Below are positions 1-5,643 of a DNA stretch of 6,701 nt, piece by piece. The stretch spans positions 1 to 6,701 of the forward strand of contig JBGSJA010000249.1 of NCBI GenBank assembly GCA_041742235.1, in the 5' to 3' direction. How positions within the stretch are numbered: the stretch's first letter is position 1; each line of letters opens with the position of its first letter. The translations under genes and the position numbers were made by a program. This DNA comes from BOKV01 sp041742235. Its GTDB lineage: Bacteria > Pseudomonadota > Alphaproteobacteria > Rhizobiales > Rhizobiaceae. The notes below the pieces were generated by a model. It saw only the letters and a program-made list of their open reading frames with translations. It was not told where the DNA came from and searched no databases.

Positions 1-291
1 CTTGGACTGGCGAGGCACGCCAACGCCATGGCGGCGCGGCTTGCCGGGCATGTGCGGGCATCGCCAATGCTGCGGCTTGGCTGGGAACCGGAGGCGAACG
101 AGGTCTTCATCGTCATGGGGCGGGAAACAGCCAGCCAACTCGAAGCGGCCGGGGCAAGATTCTACTCCTGGAACGCGCCGCGTTTCTTCGAGGGCAAGCT
201 GGCGGAGGGCGAAATCCTGGGGCGCTTCGTCACGAGCTTCGCCACCACGGCCGAGGAAGTCGATGCCTTCGGGCGGTTGTGCGAGGCCTGA
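1..291 (+). CDS. ltaE: Low-specificity L-threonine aldolase, C-terminal part (5' end outside window)
   Basis: The reading frame is open from base 1 (LGLARHANAMAARLAGH...) to a TGA at 289-291, so the gene starts upstream of the window. About 96 C-terminal residues are visible. They match the small C-terminal domain of fold-type I PLP threonine aldolases: a helix of the ARHANAMAARLA type, then a strand with EANEVFIVMG, the segment GARFYSWN, and the closing FVTSFATTAEEVDAFGRLCE, in which VTSFxTTxEDVDAF is characteristic. The family cleaves L-threonine or L-allo-threonine to glycine and acetaldehyde in the cytoplasm. The PLP lysine and active site lie upstream and cannot be checked. The gene is separated from the bufferin operon by about 146 bases and has no evident functional link to it. 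I see no clear intrinsic terminator after it. Family assignment is inferred from these C-terminal motifs only. Confidence 0.82.
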   Translation, partial: LGLARHANAMAARLAGHVRASPMLRLGWEPEANEVFIVMGRETASQLEAAGARFYSWNAPRFFEGKLAEGEILGRFVTSFATTAEEVDAFGRLCEA

Positions 292-391
292 TCTCTCTTC
301 CGTTACCGCTGCGTGAAGGTTGCATACGCTTAGTTGATTTCCATTTGAAAAGGGGGTGCGGCAACAAGTCGTGGCGCAACACTGATTGCGT

Positions 392-416
392 CCTTCCGGG
401 CAATGGGAGCGGAAGG
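392..416 (+). promoter_or_regulatory. 7-bp perfect dyad in the bufA1 leader
   Basis: CCTTCCG at 392-398 and CGGAAGG at 410-416 are perfectly complementary around an 11-nt centre (GGCAATGGGAG). The dyad ends ten bases before the AAGGAG ribosome binding site (426-431) of bufA1. It could form a hairpin in the 5' untranslated leader or be a protein operator. The half-sites resemble those of the copper regulator CueR, but the spacing is wrong for that family. No convincing sigma-70 promoter stands out in 292-391; the best I see is a weak TTGCAT (320-325) 17 bases before ATTTGA (343-348). The role is unknown. Confidence 0.4.
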
Positions 417-437
417 GAACAATTCAAGGAGATCACG

Positions 438-740
438 ATGAGCAAGACTGTGGCATCTGCGGCAATCGTTGCAGGGGCGCTGAGCGCCGCGCTGGCAATG
501 GTGGCAACCCCGGAACCGGCACATGCAGCCAAGCTGAAGTGCTTTGGCGTATCAATGGCTGGCAAGAACGACTGCGCCGCCGGCCCGGGAACAACATGCG
601 CCGGCACGTCCAAGGTCGACGGCCAGGGCAATGCCTGGAAGTATGTTGAAGGCGCTTCCTGCGAAGAGGCTTCCATCACCGTTGATGGCAAGGAACTCAA
701 GGGTTCCGACAAGCCGCTCGACCGCAACCTGCCGTCGTAA
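438..740 (+). CDS. bufA1: Bufferin-type metallophore precursor peptide (DUF2282, BufA1 family)
   Basis: A 100-residue precursor starting at ATG 438, with AAGGAG (426-431) six bases upstream; in-frame upstream codons lack such a site. Residues 1-30 form a classical Sec signal peptide: a short basic start (MSKT), an Ala/Val/Leu-rich core, and PEPAHA-A, giving probable cleavage after Ala30. The mature peptide carries four cysteines at 35, 46, 54 and 75, in the DUF2282 pattern K-C-F-G-V..AGKNDC..GPGTTC.GTSKVDGQGNAWKYV..G.SC, followed by a cysteine-free charged tail ending LDRNLPS. In studied bufferins the two central cysteines are oxidised to thiooxazole-type heterocycles by the MNIO enzyme and the product binds copper in the periplasm. 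By position, Cys46 and Cys54 would be the modified pair and Cys35/Cys75 the outer pair; this is inference. It is the first gene of the operon, 28 bases before bufB. The family assignment is firm, but metal specificity cannot be read from the sequence. Confidence 0.93.
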   Translation: MSKTVASAAIVAGALSAALAMVATPEPAHAAKLKCFGVSMAGKNDCAAGPGTTCAGTSKVDGQGNAWKYVEGASCEEASITVDGKELKGSDKPLDRNLPS

Positions 741-768
741 CCGACGCAACTGCGCAGGGGACGCCGGC

Positions 769-1671
769 ATGACAATACACACGATACTTCAATCGAACCT
801 GCCGGCGCCCTCATTCGGACACCAGCCCATCCCGGCGCGAGCCGGGGTGGGCCTCAAGCCCCAACATGTCGACGAAATCCTGGCAAGCCGGGCCGAGGTC
901 GGCTTCTTCGAGGTTCATGCGGAAAACTACATGGGCGCCGGAGGCATGCCGCATGCGCAGCTTCGCGCCATCCGCGATCAATACCCGTTGAGCGTCCATG
1001 GCGTGGGCATGTCGATCGGCGGGGAGCGCGGAATCGATCCGCAGCACCTTGCCCGCTTCAAGGCCGTGGTCGATTACTACCAGCCCGGCCTTGTCTCCGA
1101 GCATCTGGCATGGTCGACGCACGACGATGTCTTCTACAATGACCTCCTGCCGGTTCCCTACACGGGCGATACCTTGCGGCGGGTGGTCGAGCATGTCGAT
1201 ACCGTGCAAAACGCCATCGGCAGGCAGATCCTCATTGAAAATCCCTCGACCTACCTTGTGTTCGCGCAGTCCGACTGGTCGGAGGTCGATTTCATGGCCG
1301 AGATCGCGGCCCGCTCGGGGTGCGGCCTGCTTTTCGACGTCAACAACGTCTTCGTCTCGGCGACGAACCACGGCTACAGCCCGCGCGACTACATCCTCGC
1401 CTACCCGCTGCACCTCGTGCAGGAAATCCACCTCGCCGGCCACGCCGGCGACAGCGACGACGAAGGCCGCCCTCTGCTGATCGATGCGCATGACCGCGCG
1501 GTCTGCGGCGATGTGTGGGAACTCTATCGCCTCGTGCTGTCCAAGACCGGACCGCTGCCTAGTCTCGTCGAGTGGGACAATGACGTTCCGGGATGGCCGG
1601 TGCTGATGGACGAGGTGCGCCGCGCCGACGCGATCCTGGGCAGCAACCGCGAGCGGGCGTTCCTGCAATGA
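769..1671 (+). CDS. bufB: MNIO-family bufferin maturase (DUF692)
   Basis: A 300-residue cytoplasmic enzyme, close to the usual DUF692 length, predicted to be a TIM barrel with two or three irons. ATG 769 is preceded by AGGGG (756-760) at eight bases. The same frame is open further upstream, but that part overlaps bufA1 and lacks family similarity. Motifs in order: GVGLKPQH (26-33), FFEVHAENYM (46-55), SVHGVGMSIGG (75-85), SEHLAW (110-115), ILIENPSTY (154-162), LLFDVNNVFVSA (187-198), EIHLAGH (219-225), IDAHDRAV (238-245) and LVEWDND (266-272). The conserved His77, Glu111, Asn158, Asp190/Asn192, His221, Asp239, His241 and Glu268 are at positions expected for metal ligands, so the enzyme looks intact. 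Family members oxidatively rearrange cysteines of RiPP precursors: oxazolone/thioamide in methanobactin by MbnB, thiooxazole in bufferins. The adjacent DUF2282 peptide is the evident substrate. It overlaps bufC by ATGA. Confidence 0.95.
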   Translation: MTIHTILQSNLPAPSFGHQPIPARAGVGLKPQHVDEILASRAEVGFFEVHAENYMGAGGMPHAQLRAIRDQYPLSVHGVGMSIGGERGIDPQHLARFKAVVDYYQPGLVSEHLAWSTHDDVFYNDLLPVPYTGDTLRRVVEHVDTVQNAIGRQILIENPSTYLVFAQSDWSEVDFMAEIAARSGCGLLFDVNNVFVSATNHGYSPRDYILAYPLHLVQEIHLAGHAGDSDDEGRPLLIDAHDRAVCGDVWELYRLVLSKTGPLPSLVEWDNDVPGWPVLMDEVRRADAILGSNRERAFLQ

Positions 1672-2450
1672 GCACTCCGGTTCAAGGCGAAGGGGTGAAC
1701 GAGCGCTTTGCCGCGGCGCTGCTTGATCCGGACATCGCGATTCCCGGGGACGTCACTGGCCCCGATGGCGGCCCCGCGCCGAGGCGATATGGCGTCTACC
1801 GAAACAATGTGGTGGTGAGCCTGCTGGAGGCGCTGGCGAGCGCCTTCCCCTCGGTTCGCGCGATCATGGGCGAAGAGATTTTCGCCCGGGCCGCCCGCAA
1901 TTTCATCCTGGCCCATCCACCACGCTCGCCCATGATGCAGCATTATGGCGGCGGGTTTCCCGATTTCCTCGACACTTTTCCGCCGCTGCGGTCCGCACCG
2001 TTCCTTGGCGATGTCGCGCGGCTGGAACGCGCCTTCCTCGATGCCTGGCACGCGGCGGACGAGCCGTGCCTTTGCGCCGATGCTCTTGGCGGCCTGAACC
2101 CTGAGGAGACGCTGGCGCTGGTATTCGAGCCGCATCCGGCGACCTTCCTGATCGCCTCGGGCTATCCCGTCGCGGATCTTTTCGGCTGGCGGCATGAGCG
2201 ACCGGAAGGCGGTACGGATATCGCCAAGGCGCAGTGCGCATTGGTGACGCGCCCGCAATATTCGGTGGAACTCAGAATTCTGGAAAAGGCGCAACACGAT
2301 TTCCTCGCCCGGCTCCTGAAAGGCGCGACGCTTGGCGAAGCGGCAGGAGAGGTTTTTGAAGCGGGGCCGGATTTCGACCTGCCTGGAACGCTTGCCCTTG
2401 GCATTGCGGCCGGCATGTTCAGGCAAAAATCCCAGGGAGCACTAGAATGA
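1668..2450 (+). CDS. bufC: MNIO partner protein, DUF2063/HvfC-BufC family
   Basis: A 260-residue soluble protein starting at ATG 1668, which overlaps the bufB stop as ATGA and so points to translational coupling. The N-terminal DUF2063 domain (about 10-105) shows the family hallmarks RYGVYRNNVVVSLLEALASAFP (40-61), VRAIMGEEIFARAARNFI (63-80) and a proline-rich HPPRSPMMQHYGGGFPDFL (83-101). After a middle alpha/beta region, the C-terminal part (about 195-255) has the RPQYSVELRIL and DFLARLLKGATLGEAAGEVF segments followed by DFDLPGTLALGIAAGMF. This resembles the winged-helix-like precursor-recognition regions of MNIO partners. DUF2063 was once labelled putative DNA-binding. In MNIO pathways such proteins act as partners that bring the peptide substrate to the enzyme, which is the likelier role next to bufA1 and bufB. 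It lacks a signal peptide or membrane segment, consistent with modification in the cytoplasm before export. Confidence 0.9.
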   Translation: MSTPVQGEGVNERFAAALLDPDIAIPGDVTGPDGGPAPRRYGVYRNNVVVSLLEALASAFPSVRAIMGEEIFARAARNFILAHPPRSPMMQHYGGGFPDFLDTFPPLRSAPFLGDVARLERAFLDAWHAADEPCLCADALGGLNPEETLALVFEPHPATFLIASGYPVADLFGWRHERPEGGTDIAKAQCALVTRPQYSVELRILEKAQHDFLARLLKGATLGEAAGEVFEAGPDFDLPGTLALGIAAGMFRQKSQGALE

Positions 2451-3034
2451 ATGCTGTCGGCGCGCTCGCGCGGCTTTACGCGAATGTCTTTGGCGCGGTT
2501 GAAAAGGCTGCCGGCGACTGGTTCCTCGGGCTATTCGCGCGCTTCACATTCCTTGCGGTCCTGTTCGGCTATTTTTTCAATTCCTGGACGACGAAGGCGG
2601 GCGACGGCGCGCTCGGCATATTCCTGGTGCGCGAGAACGCCTGGTACCAGATCGTGCCGTGGGCCGTGGAGCAAGCGGGCGGCGATGTCTCGCAGGTCGG
2701 TTTCCTCGACAACCTCATCGTACATGCCGGCACCTATGCCGAATTGCTGCTGCCGCTGATGATCGTTGCCGGTCTCTTCGCGCGGGCGGCGGCCTTGGGG
2801 ATGATCGGGTTCATTGCCGTTCAATCCTTCGTCGACATCCGCTTCCACCAGGTCGGTCCGGAGACGACCGGCGCGCTTTTCGACCGCTTCCCCGATTCGG
2901 TGATCGCGGACCAGCGGTTGCTGTGGGTATTCGTGCTGGCGACGATCGCCATCAAGGGTGCGGGCGCACTCTCGCTCGACCAATTTCTGGGGCGGGCATG
3001 GCAAACCCGCGAACCTTCGCCGGTCGCGGCCTGA
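2447..3034 (+). CDS. DoxX-family membrane protein of the bufferin operon
   Basis: A 195-residue inner-membrane protein. ATG 2447 overlaps the bufC stop (ATGA) and has AGGGAG (2434-2439) seven bases upstream. Four hydrophobic segments are visible: about 26-45 (FLGLFARFTFLAVLFGYFFN), 97-112 (YAELLLPLMIVAGLFA), 114-131 (AAALGMIGFIAVQSFVDI) and 158-175 (LLWVFVLATIAIKGAGAL). This is the four-helix DoxX/DoxD layout, with HAGTYAELLLPLMIVAGLFAR as the recognisable core. A longer than usual hydrophilic segment (about 48-93, including two Trp-rich stretches) lies between helices 1 and 2. DoxX-like proteins frequently accompany DUF2282-DUF692-DUF2063 genes, so it is probably a working member of the system. 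Its biochemical role (redox partner, membrane anchor or export aid) is not established and cannot be read from the sequence. It is the last gene of the operon; a terminator follows after eleven bases. Confidence 0.87.
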   Translation: MNAVGALARLYANVFGAVEKAAGDWFLGLFARFTFLAVLFGYFFNSWTTKAGDGALGIFLVRENAWYQIVPWAVEQAGGDVSQVGFLDNLIVHAGTYAELLLPLMIVAGLFARAAALGMIGFIAVQSFVDIRFHQVGPETTGALFDRFPDSVIADQRLLWVFVLATIAIKGAGALSLDQFLGRAWQTREPSPVAA

Positions 3035-3040
3035 CACAAG

Positions 3041-3067
3041 AAAAAGGGCGCCGTGCGGCGCCCTTTT
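3041..3067. terminator. Bidirectional intrinsic terminator shared by the doxX-like gene and hsp20
   Basis: GGGCGCC (3046-3052) and GGCGCCC (3057-3063) form a perfect 7-bp GC stem with loop GTGC. It is followed by TTTT (3064-3067) and preceded by AAAAA (3041-3045), which gives a U-tract on either strand. It lies between the convergent stop codons of the bufferin operon (+) and the small heat shock gene (-), so it probably ends both transcripts. Confidence 0.88.
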
Positions 3068-3091
3068 CCATTACAGGCCGTCAGCGGGGGA

Positions 3092-3559
3092 TCAGGCGGC
3101 CTGCTGTCCCTCGATCTGCTTGACGCGCTTTTGCGCCTTTGCGATCTCGATCTTGCGGGGCTTCATCGCCTCGGGAATCTCGCGCACGAGTTCGATGTGC
3201 AGGAGACCGTTCTCAAGGCTCGCGGACTTCACTTCAACATGGTCGGCAAGCTGGAAGCGGCGCTCGAAGCTGCGTGCGGCGATGCCGCGGAAGAGATATT
3301 CCTTCTGCCCGTCTTCCGTGGCCTCGGTCTTTTCGCCCTTCACGGTCAGCGTGTTCTCACGCGACTCGATCGACAGCTCGCTGTCGGCGAAACCGGCAAC
3401 GGCCATTGAAATGCGGTATGCATTCTCGCCGGTGCGTTCGATGTTGTAGGGCGGATAGGTCGGGGCCGATTCGGGCTGGCCCATGTTGTCGAGCATCGAG
3501 AAAAGCCGGTCGAAGCCGACGGTCGAGCGATAAAGCGGGGCAAAGTCTATTGCACGCAT
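3092..3559 (-). CDS. ibpA: Small heat shock protein, Hsp20/IbpA type (class A)
   Basis: A 155-residue ATP-independent holdase that binds unfolding proteins in the cytoplasm. The N-terminal arm MRAIDFAPLYRSTVGFDRLF (1-20) and YPPYNIERTGENAYRISMAV (35-54) are the signature of IbpA-like, class A rhizobial sHsps. The alpha-crystallin domain spans about 36-128, with AVAGF (53-57), the YLFRGIAARSFERRFQL strand-loop (88-104) and the conserved A-x-L-E-N-G-L motif (113-119). The C-terminal I-x-I oligomerisation motif is KIEI (136-139). The start at 3559 has a very strong AAGGAGGA site (3565-3572, - strand) five bases upstream. That site lies inside a predicted thermosensing hairpin, and a RpoH-like promoter sits just upstream, so heat induction is likely at two levels. 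The gene converges on the bufferin operon but is separated from it by the shared terminator. The symbol indicates the family; rhizobia carry several paralogues with different names. Confidence 0.95.
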   Translation of the reverse strand: MRAIDFAPLYRSTVGFDRLFSMLDNMGQPESAPTYPPYNIERTGENAYRISMAVAGFADSELSIESRENTLTVKGEKTEATEDGQKEYLFRGIAARSFERRFQLADHVEVKSASLENGLLHIELVREIPEAMKPRKIEIAKAQKRVKQIEGQQAA

Positions 3560-3656
3560 GGTAGTCCTCCTTGAAGCGACAGTTGTGCGTTGAGGCGCGT
3601 TCCACCCCCGTCATGGGCGGCGGAGAGGCCGTTCTCGAGGCCCTTTTGGCGCCTCG
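3560..3656 (-). promoter_or_regulatory. ROSE-like RNA thermometer in the hsp20 leader
   Basis: Read on the - strand, the roughly 97-nt leader holds two stable hairpins and a final one that masks the ribosome binding site. Hairpin 1 (3656-3636) pairs CGAGGC with GCCTCG and then, after a bulged G, CC with GG around AAAA. Hairpin 2 (3620-3602) pairs CCGCCC with GGGTGG. The last hairpin (3580-3564) is GUC-G-CUU / CAAG / GAG-GAC. Pairs are G-C, U-A and C-G, then a bulged G, then C-G, U-A and U-G, so most of the AAGGAGGA site is paired. The UCGCU element matches the U(U/C)GCU motif of rhizobial ROSE thermometers, where a bulged G opposite the Shine-Dalgarno is needed for temperature sensing. The sequence and pairing are directly visible; the melting behaviour is inferred from the family. 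Confidence 0.78.
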
Positions 3657-3662
3657 ACCCCG

Positions 3663-3691
3663 ATTTGGTAATTTCCGCACTGCTTTTCAAG
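3663..3691 (-). promoter_or_regulatory. Candidate RpoH (sigma-32) promoter of hsp20
   Basis: On the - strand, CTTGAAA (3691-3685) is a perfect heat-shock -35 element. After 14 bases comes TACCAAAT (3670-3663), which matches the CCCCATAT -10 consensus at five of eight positions. Transcription would start near 3655-3657, exactly where the first hairpin of the ROSE-like leader begins. The -10 match is imperfect, so confidence is moderate. Confidence 0.6.
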
Positions 3692-3764
3692 AGAGGCGGC
3701 TTCTGCCCGCCTTGCGCCAATGTGCTTGTGGCAAACCTTGCCTTTGCTTAAGGGGAAGGCACGA

Positions 3765-4754
3765 ATGCGCCCGCAAGTCACTCACCGCTATTGGCACCGA
3801 ACCGGCATGGAACTGGTCTCAACCGACGACAATCCCCTGCCGCCAGGCGTACATGCCGGAATGACGGCGACAGCGGACGGGGCGAGCCTGCGCCATGCCT
3901 ATTGGCGCACGGTCAGACCGCCTTGCAAGGGTACCATCATCGTGCTGCAGGGGCGCGCCGAGTTCATCGAGAAGTATTTCGAGACGGTGGCAAATCTGCG
4001 CGAGGAAGGCTTTGACGTGTGCACCTTCGACTGGCGCGGGCAGGGAGGCTCCAGCCGACTCGTTCGCGATCCGAAGAAGGGATACATCGACAATTTCAAC
4101 CAGTATGTGGCGGATCTGGAGGCGGTGATCGGCAATGTCGCGCTGCCCGATTGCCGCCCGCCCTATTTCATCTTGGGGCATTCGCTGGGTGGGCTGGTTG
4201 CGCTGGCAGCCGCTCCGAAGCTGGCGAACAGGGTGCAGCGGATGGTGCTGGCCAGCCCGCTGCTGGCCTATGGAGCCACACCGGTTTCGCAGAAGCGGCT
4301 TTCATTCTTCACCGGGTTTCTCTGCGCGATCGGGCTCGGCGCAGTCTATCTGGGCCCCGGGCCGCGCCTTCACGAAAACCGCCGCTTCGCCGGCAACCCG
4401 CTGACCTCCGATCCCCGCCGGTTCGAGCGCAATTCGGCGCTCGCCATCGGCCATCCGGAACTGGCGGTCGGCGGGCCGACAGCGGCCTGGCTGTTCGCGG
4501 CGGGGCAGGCAATGGCGCGGGTGTGGGATCCCGATTTCATCGGCAGCATAGCAATACCGACCTTGATGATTGCCGCAGGAGCGGACACGGTCGTTTCCGT
4601 ACGGGCGATCGAGGAGATGGGCTTCAAGATGCGCTCGGGAAGGACGCTGGTCATTCCCGGCGCGCGCCATGAATTGTTGCAGGAGCGCGATGTCTACCGC
4701 GAGCAATTTCTTGCGGCGTTTCGCGCCTTCGTGCCGGGTACGGACGTGCTTTAG
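3765..4754 (+). CDS. Alpha/beta hydrolase, lysophospholipase/monoacylglycerol lipase type
   Basis: A 329-residue serine hydrolase (Hydrolase_4/PldB-like). Start ATG 3765 is preceded by AGGGGAAGG (3751-3759). An in-frame ATG at 3807 (MELVSTDDNPLPPG) is an alternative that would begin nearer to where homologues usually do, but it has no ribosome binding site. Motifs: GTIIVLQGRAEFIEKYFE with the oxyanion-loop strand (about 56-73), FDWRGQGGS (88-96), the nucleophile elbow GHSLGG with Ser140, a cap region around residues 175-235 (SFFTGFLCAIGLGAVYLG), PTLMIAAGADTVVS with Asp274, and IPGARHELLQERD with His302. The complete triad predicts hydrolysis of lysophospholipids or monoacylglycerols, but the substrate is not determined by sequence. 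It lacks a clear signal peptide. It is divergent from hsp20, whose promoter lies about 75-100 bases upstream of this start, and its stop is two bases from the convergent hisN stop. Confidence 0.88.
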   Translation: MRPQVTHRYWHRTGMELVSTDDNPLPPGVHAGMTATADGASLRHAYWRTVRPPCKGTIIVLQGRAEFIEKYFETVANLREEGFDVCTFDWRGQGGSSRLVRDPKKGYIDNFNQYVADLEAVIGNVALPDCRPPYFILGHSLGGLVALAAAPKLANRVQRMVLASPLLAYGATPVSQKRLSFFTGFLCAIGLGAVYLGPGPRLHENRRFAGNPLTSDPRRFERNSALAIGHPELAVGGPTAAWLFAAGQAMARVWDPDFIGSIAIPTLMIAAGADTVVSVRAIEEMGFKMRSGRTLVIPGARHELLQERDVYREQFLAAFRAFVPGTDVL

Positions 4755-4756
4755 GA

Positions 4757-5530
4757 CTACCCCGCCAGCAGCCGCATGGCTTCGCCGTGCAAGGCCGGGT
4801 TGGCGGCGGCAAGGATGCGTCCGCCCTCATTTGCCGGCCCGCCATCCCATGTCGTGACGATGCCGCCGGCCGCCTCGATCACCGGGATGAGCGGGGCGAT
4901 GTCGTAGGATTTTAGGCTGCTTTCGACGACGAGGTCGATCTGGCCCGCCGCGACCATGGCGTATGCGTAGCAATCATAGCCGTAGCGCGTCAGCCGGCAA
5001 GCCGCTTCCACCGCGCGGTACCGGTCGATGTCGCCTTCGTCGAACAGGAAGGGCGTGGTCGTCATCAGCATGGCGTCGGCGAGGCGTGCGGTGCGCCGGG
5101 TGGAAATGGGGGAGCGCACACCATTGTGAACGAGGAACGCGCCGCCCGCATGGCCGACATAGCGCTCGCCGGTGAAGGGTTGCGCCATGACGCCTGCAAC
5201 CGGCCTGCCGCCATGCTGCAGGCCGATCAGCGTGCCCCATGATGGCAGGCCGCAGATGAAGGACCGCGTGCCGTCAATCGGGTCGATGATCCAGCAATAT
5301 TCGGCGTCCGGCCGGACCGACTCCTCCTCCTCGCCGACAATGCCATGGTCGGGATAGCGCTCGAGGATCAGCGCGCGAATTGCCGATTCGGCTGCCCTGT
5401 CGGCCTCGGTCACCGGGTCGAAACCGGCGGCTTCCTTGTTTTCGACCGACATTGCCAGGCGGAAACGCGGCAGCGTCTGTGCGGCGGCGGCGTCGCACAG
5501 CGCGTGGAGGAAAGGTTCGATATCATCCAT
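4757..5530 (-). CDS. hisN: Histidinol-phosphatase, inositol monophosphatase family
   Basis: A 257-residue Mg2+-dependent phosphatase of the IMPase fold. I chose ATG 5530 (MDDIEPFLHAL) because the family begins here; the frame stays open upstream, but that stretch overlaps the intergenic small RNA region and is not family-like. Only a weak ribosome binding site is visible. Metal-site motifs are complete: GFDPVTEADRAAE (36-48), GEEEE (66-70), WIIDPIDGTRSFICGLPSWGTLIGL starting at 80 (Asp83, Asp86) and SYDIAPLIPVIEAAGG (Asp210). The TRSFICGLPSWGTLIGL and SYDIAPLIPVIE versions are typical of the HisN subgroup rather than SuhB/inositol-1-phosphatase, so the probable reaction is L-histidinol phosphate to L-histidinol, the penultimate stage of histidine synthesis. 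A related IMPase activity remains possible. A candidate - strand promoter is TTGCAC (5617-5612), 16 bases, then TAAAAA. It is convergent with the hydrolase gene, with a 2-bp gap. Confidence 0.88.
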   Translation of the reverse strand: MDDIEPFLHALCDAAAAQTLPRFRLAMSVENKEAAGFDPVTEADRAAESAIRALILERYPDHGIVGEEEESVRPDAEYCWIIDPIDGTRSFICGLPSWGTLIGLQHGGRPVAGVMAQPFTGERYVGHAGGAFLVHNGVRSPISTRRTARLADAMLMTTTPFLFDEGDIDRYRAVEAACRLTRYGYDCYAYAMVAAGQIDLVVESSLKSYDIAPLIPVIEAAGGIVTTWDGGPANEGGRILAAANPALHGEAMRLLAG

Positions 5531-5599
5531 TTCAGCGGGATTCCGGTTCTGGAAAGCTGGCGGTGCAGACTGGCGGGCCGGGAACTTTTTTACCTGCCC

Positions 5600-5643
5600 T
5601 TGCATTTTGTGCAATGCACTATACATTGTGCAGTGCGGTATGC
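5600..5643 (+). promoter_or_regulatory. Promoter/operator region of the intergenic small RNA
   Basis: The candidate + strand promoter is TTGCAT (5600-5605), 16 bases, TACATT (5622-5627), with a start near 5634-5636. It is embedded in repeats: TTGCA-N5-TGCAA (5600-5614), TGCAC-N8-GTGCA (5615-5632), and an imperfect direct repeat TTGTGCAATGCACTATAC (5607-5624) / TTGTGCAGTGCGGTATGC (5626-5643), 14 of 18 identical with a 19-bp period. The density of symmetrical TGCA half-sites suggests binding of a regulator. The same DNA may also hold the - strand promoter of hisN. Confidence 0.5.

Noticed and set aside
392..416. CueR-type copper operator (CCTTCC...GGAAGG) before bufA1
   Set aside because: The half-sites look like those of MerR-family CueR, but 13 bases separate CCTTCC and GGAAGG here, whereas CueR sites have about 7 and lie between the -35 and -10 of a 19-bp-spacer promoter, which is not visible.
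811..1668. Long open frame on the - strand opposite bufB
   Set aside because: High-GC codon bias keeps the complementary strand open. The translation shows no family features, while the + strand frame carries every DUF692 motif.
1524..2426. Long - strand open frame opposite bufC
   Set aside because: Low-complexity Arg/Ala-rich translation without motifs; it is a mirror of the bufC codons.
3636..3656. GC-rich hairpin as a + strand terminator
   Set aside because: No + strand gene ends nearby and no T-tract follows on either strand. It fits better as the first hairpin of the hsp20 leader.
5531..5635. N-terminal extension of HisN
   Set aside because: The frame is open, but the added residues do not resemble the IMPase family, and the DNA carries promoter-like repeats.
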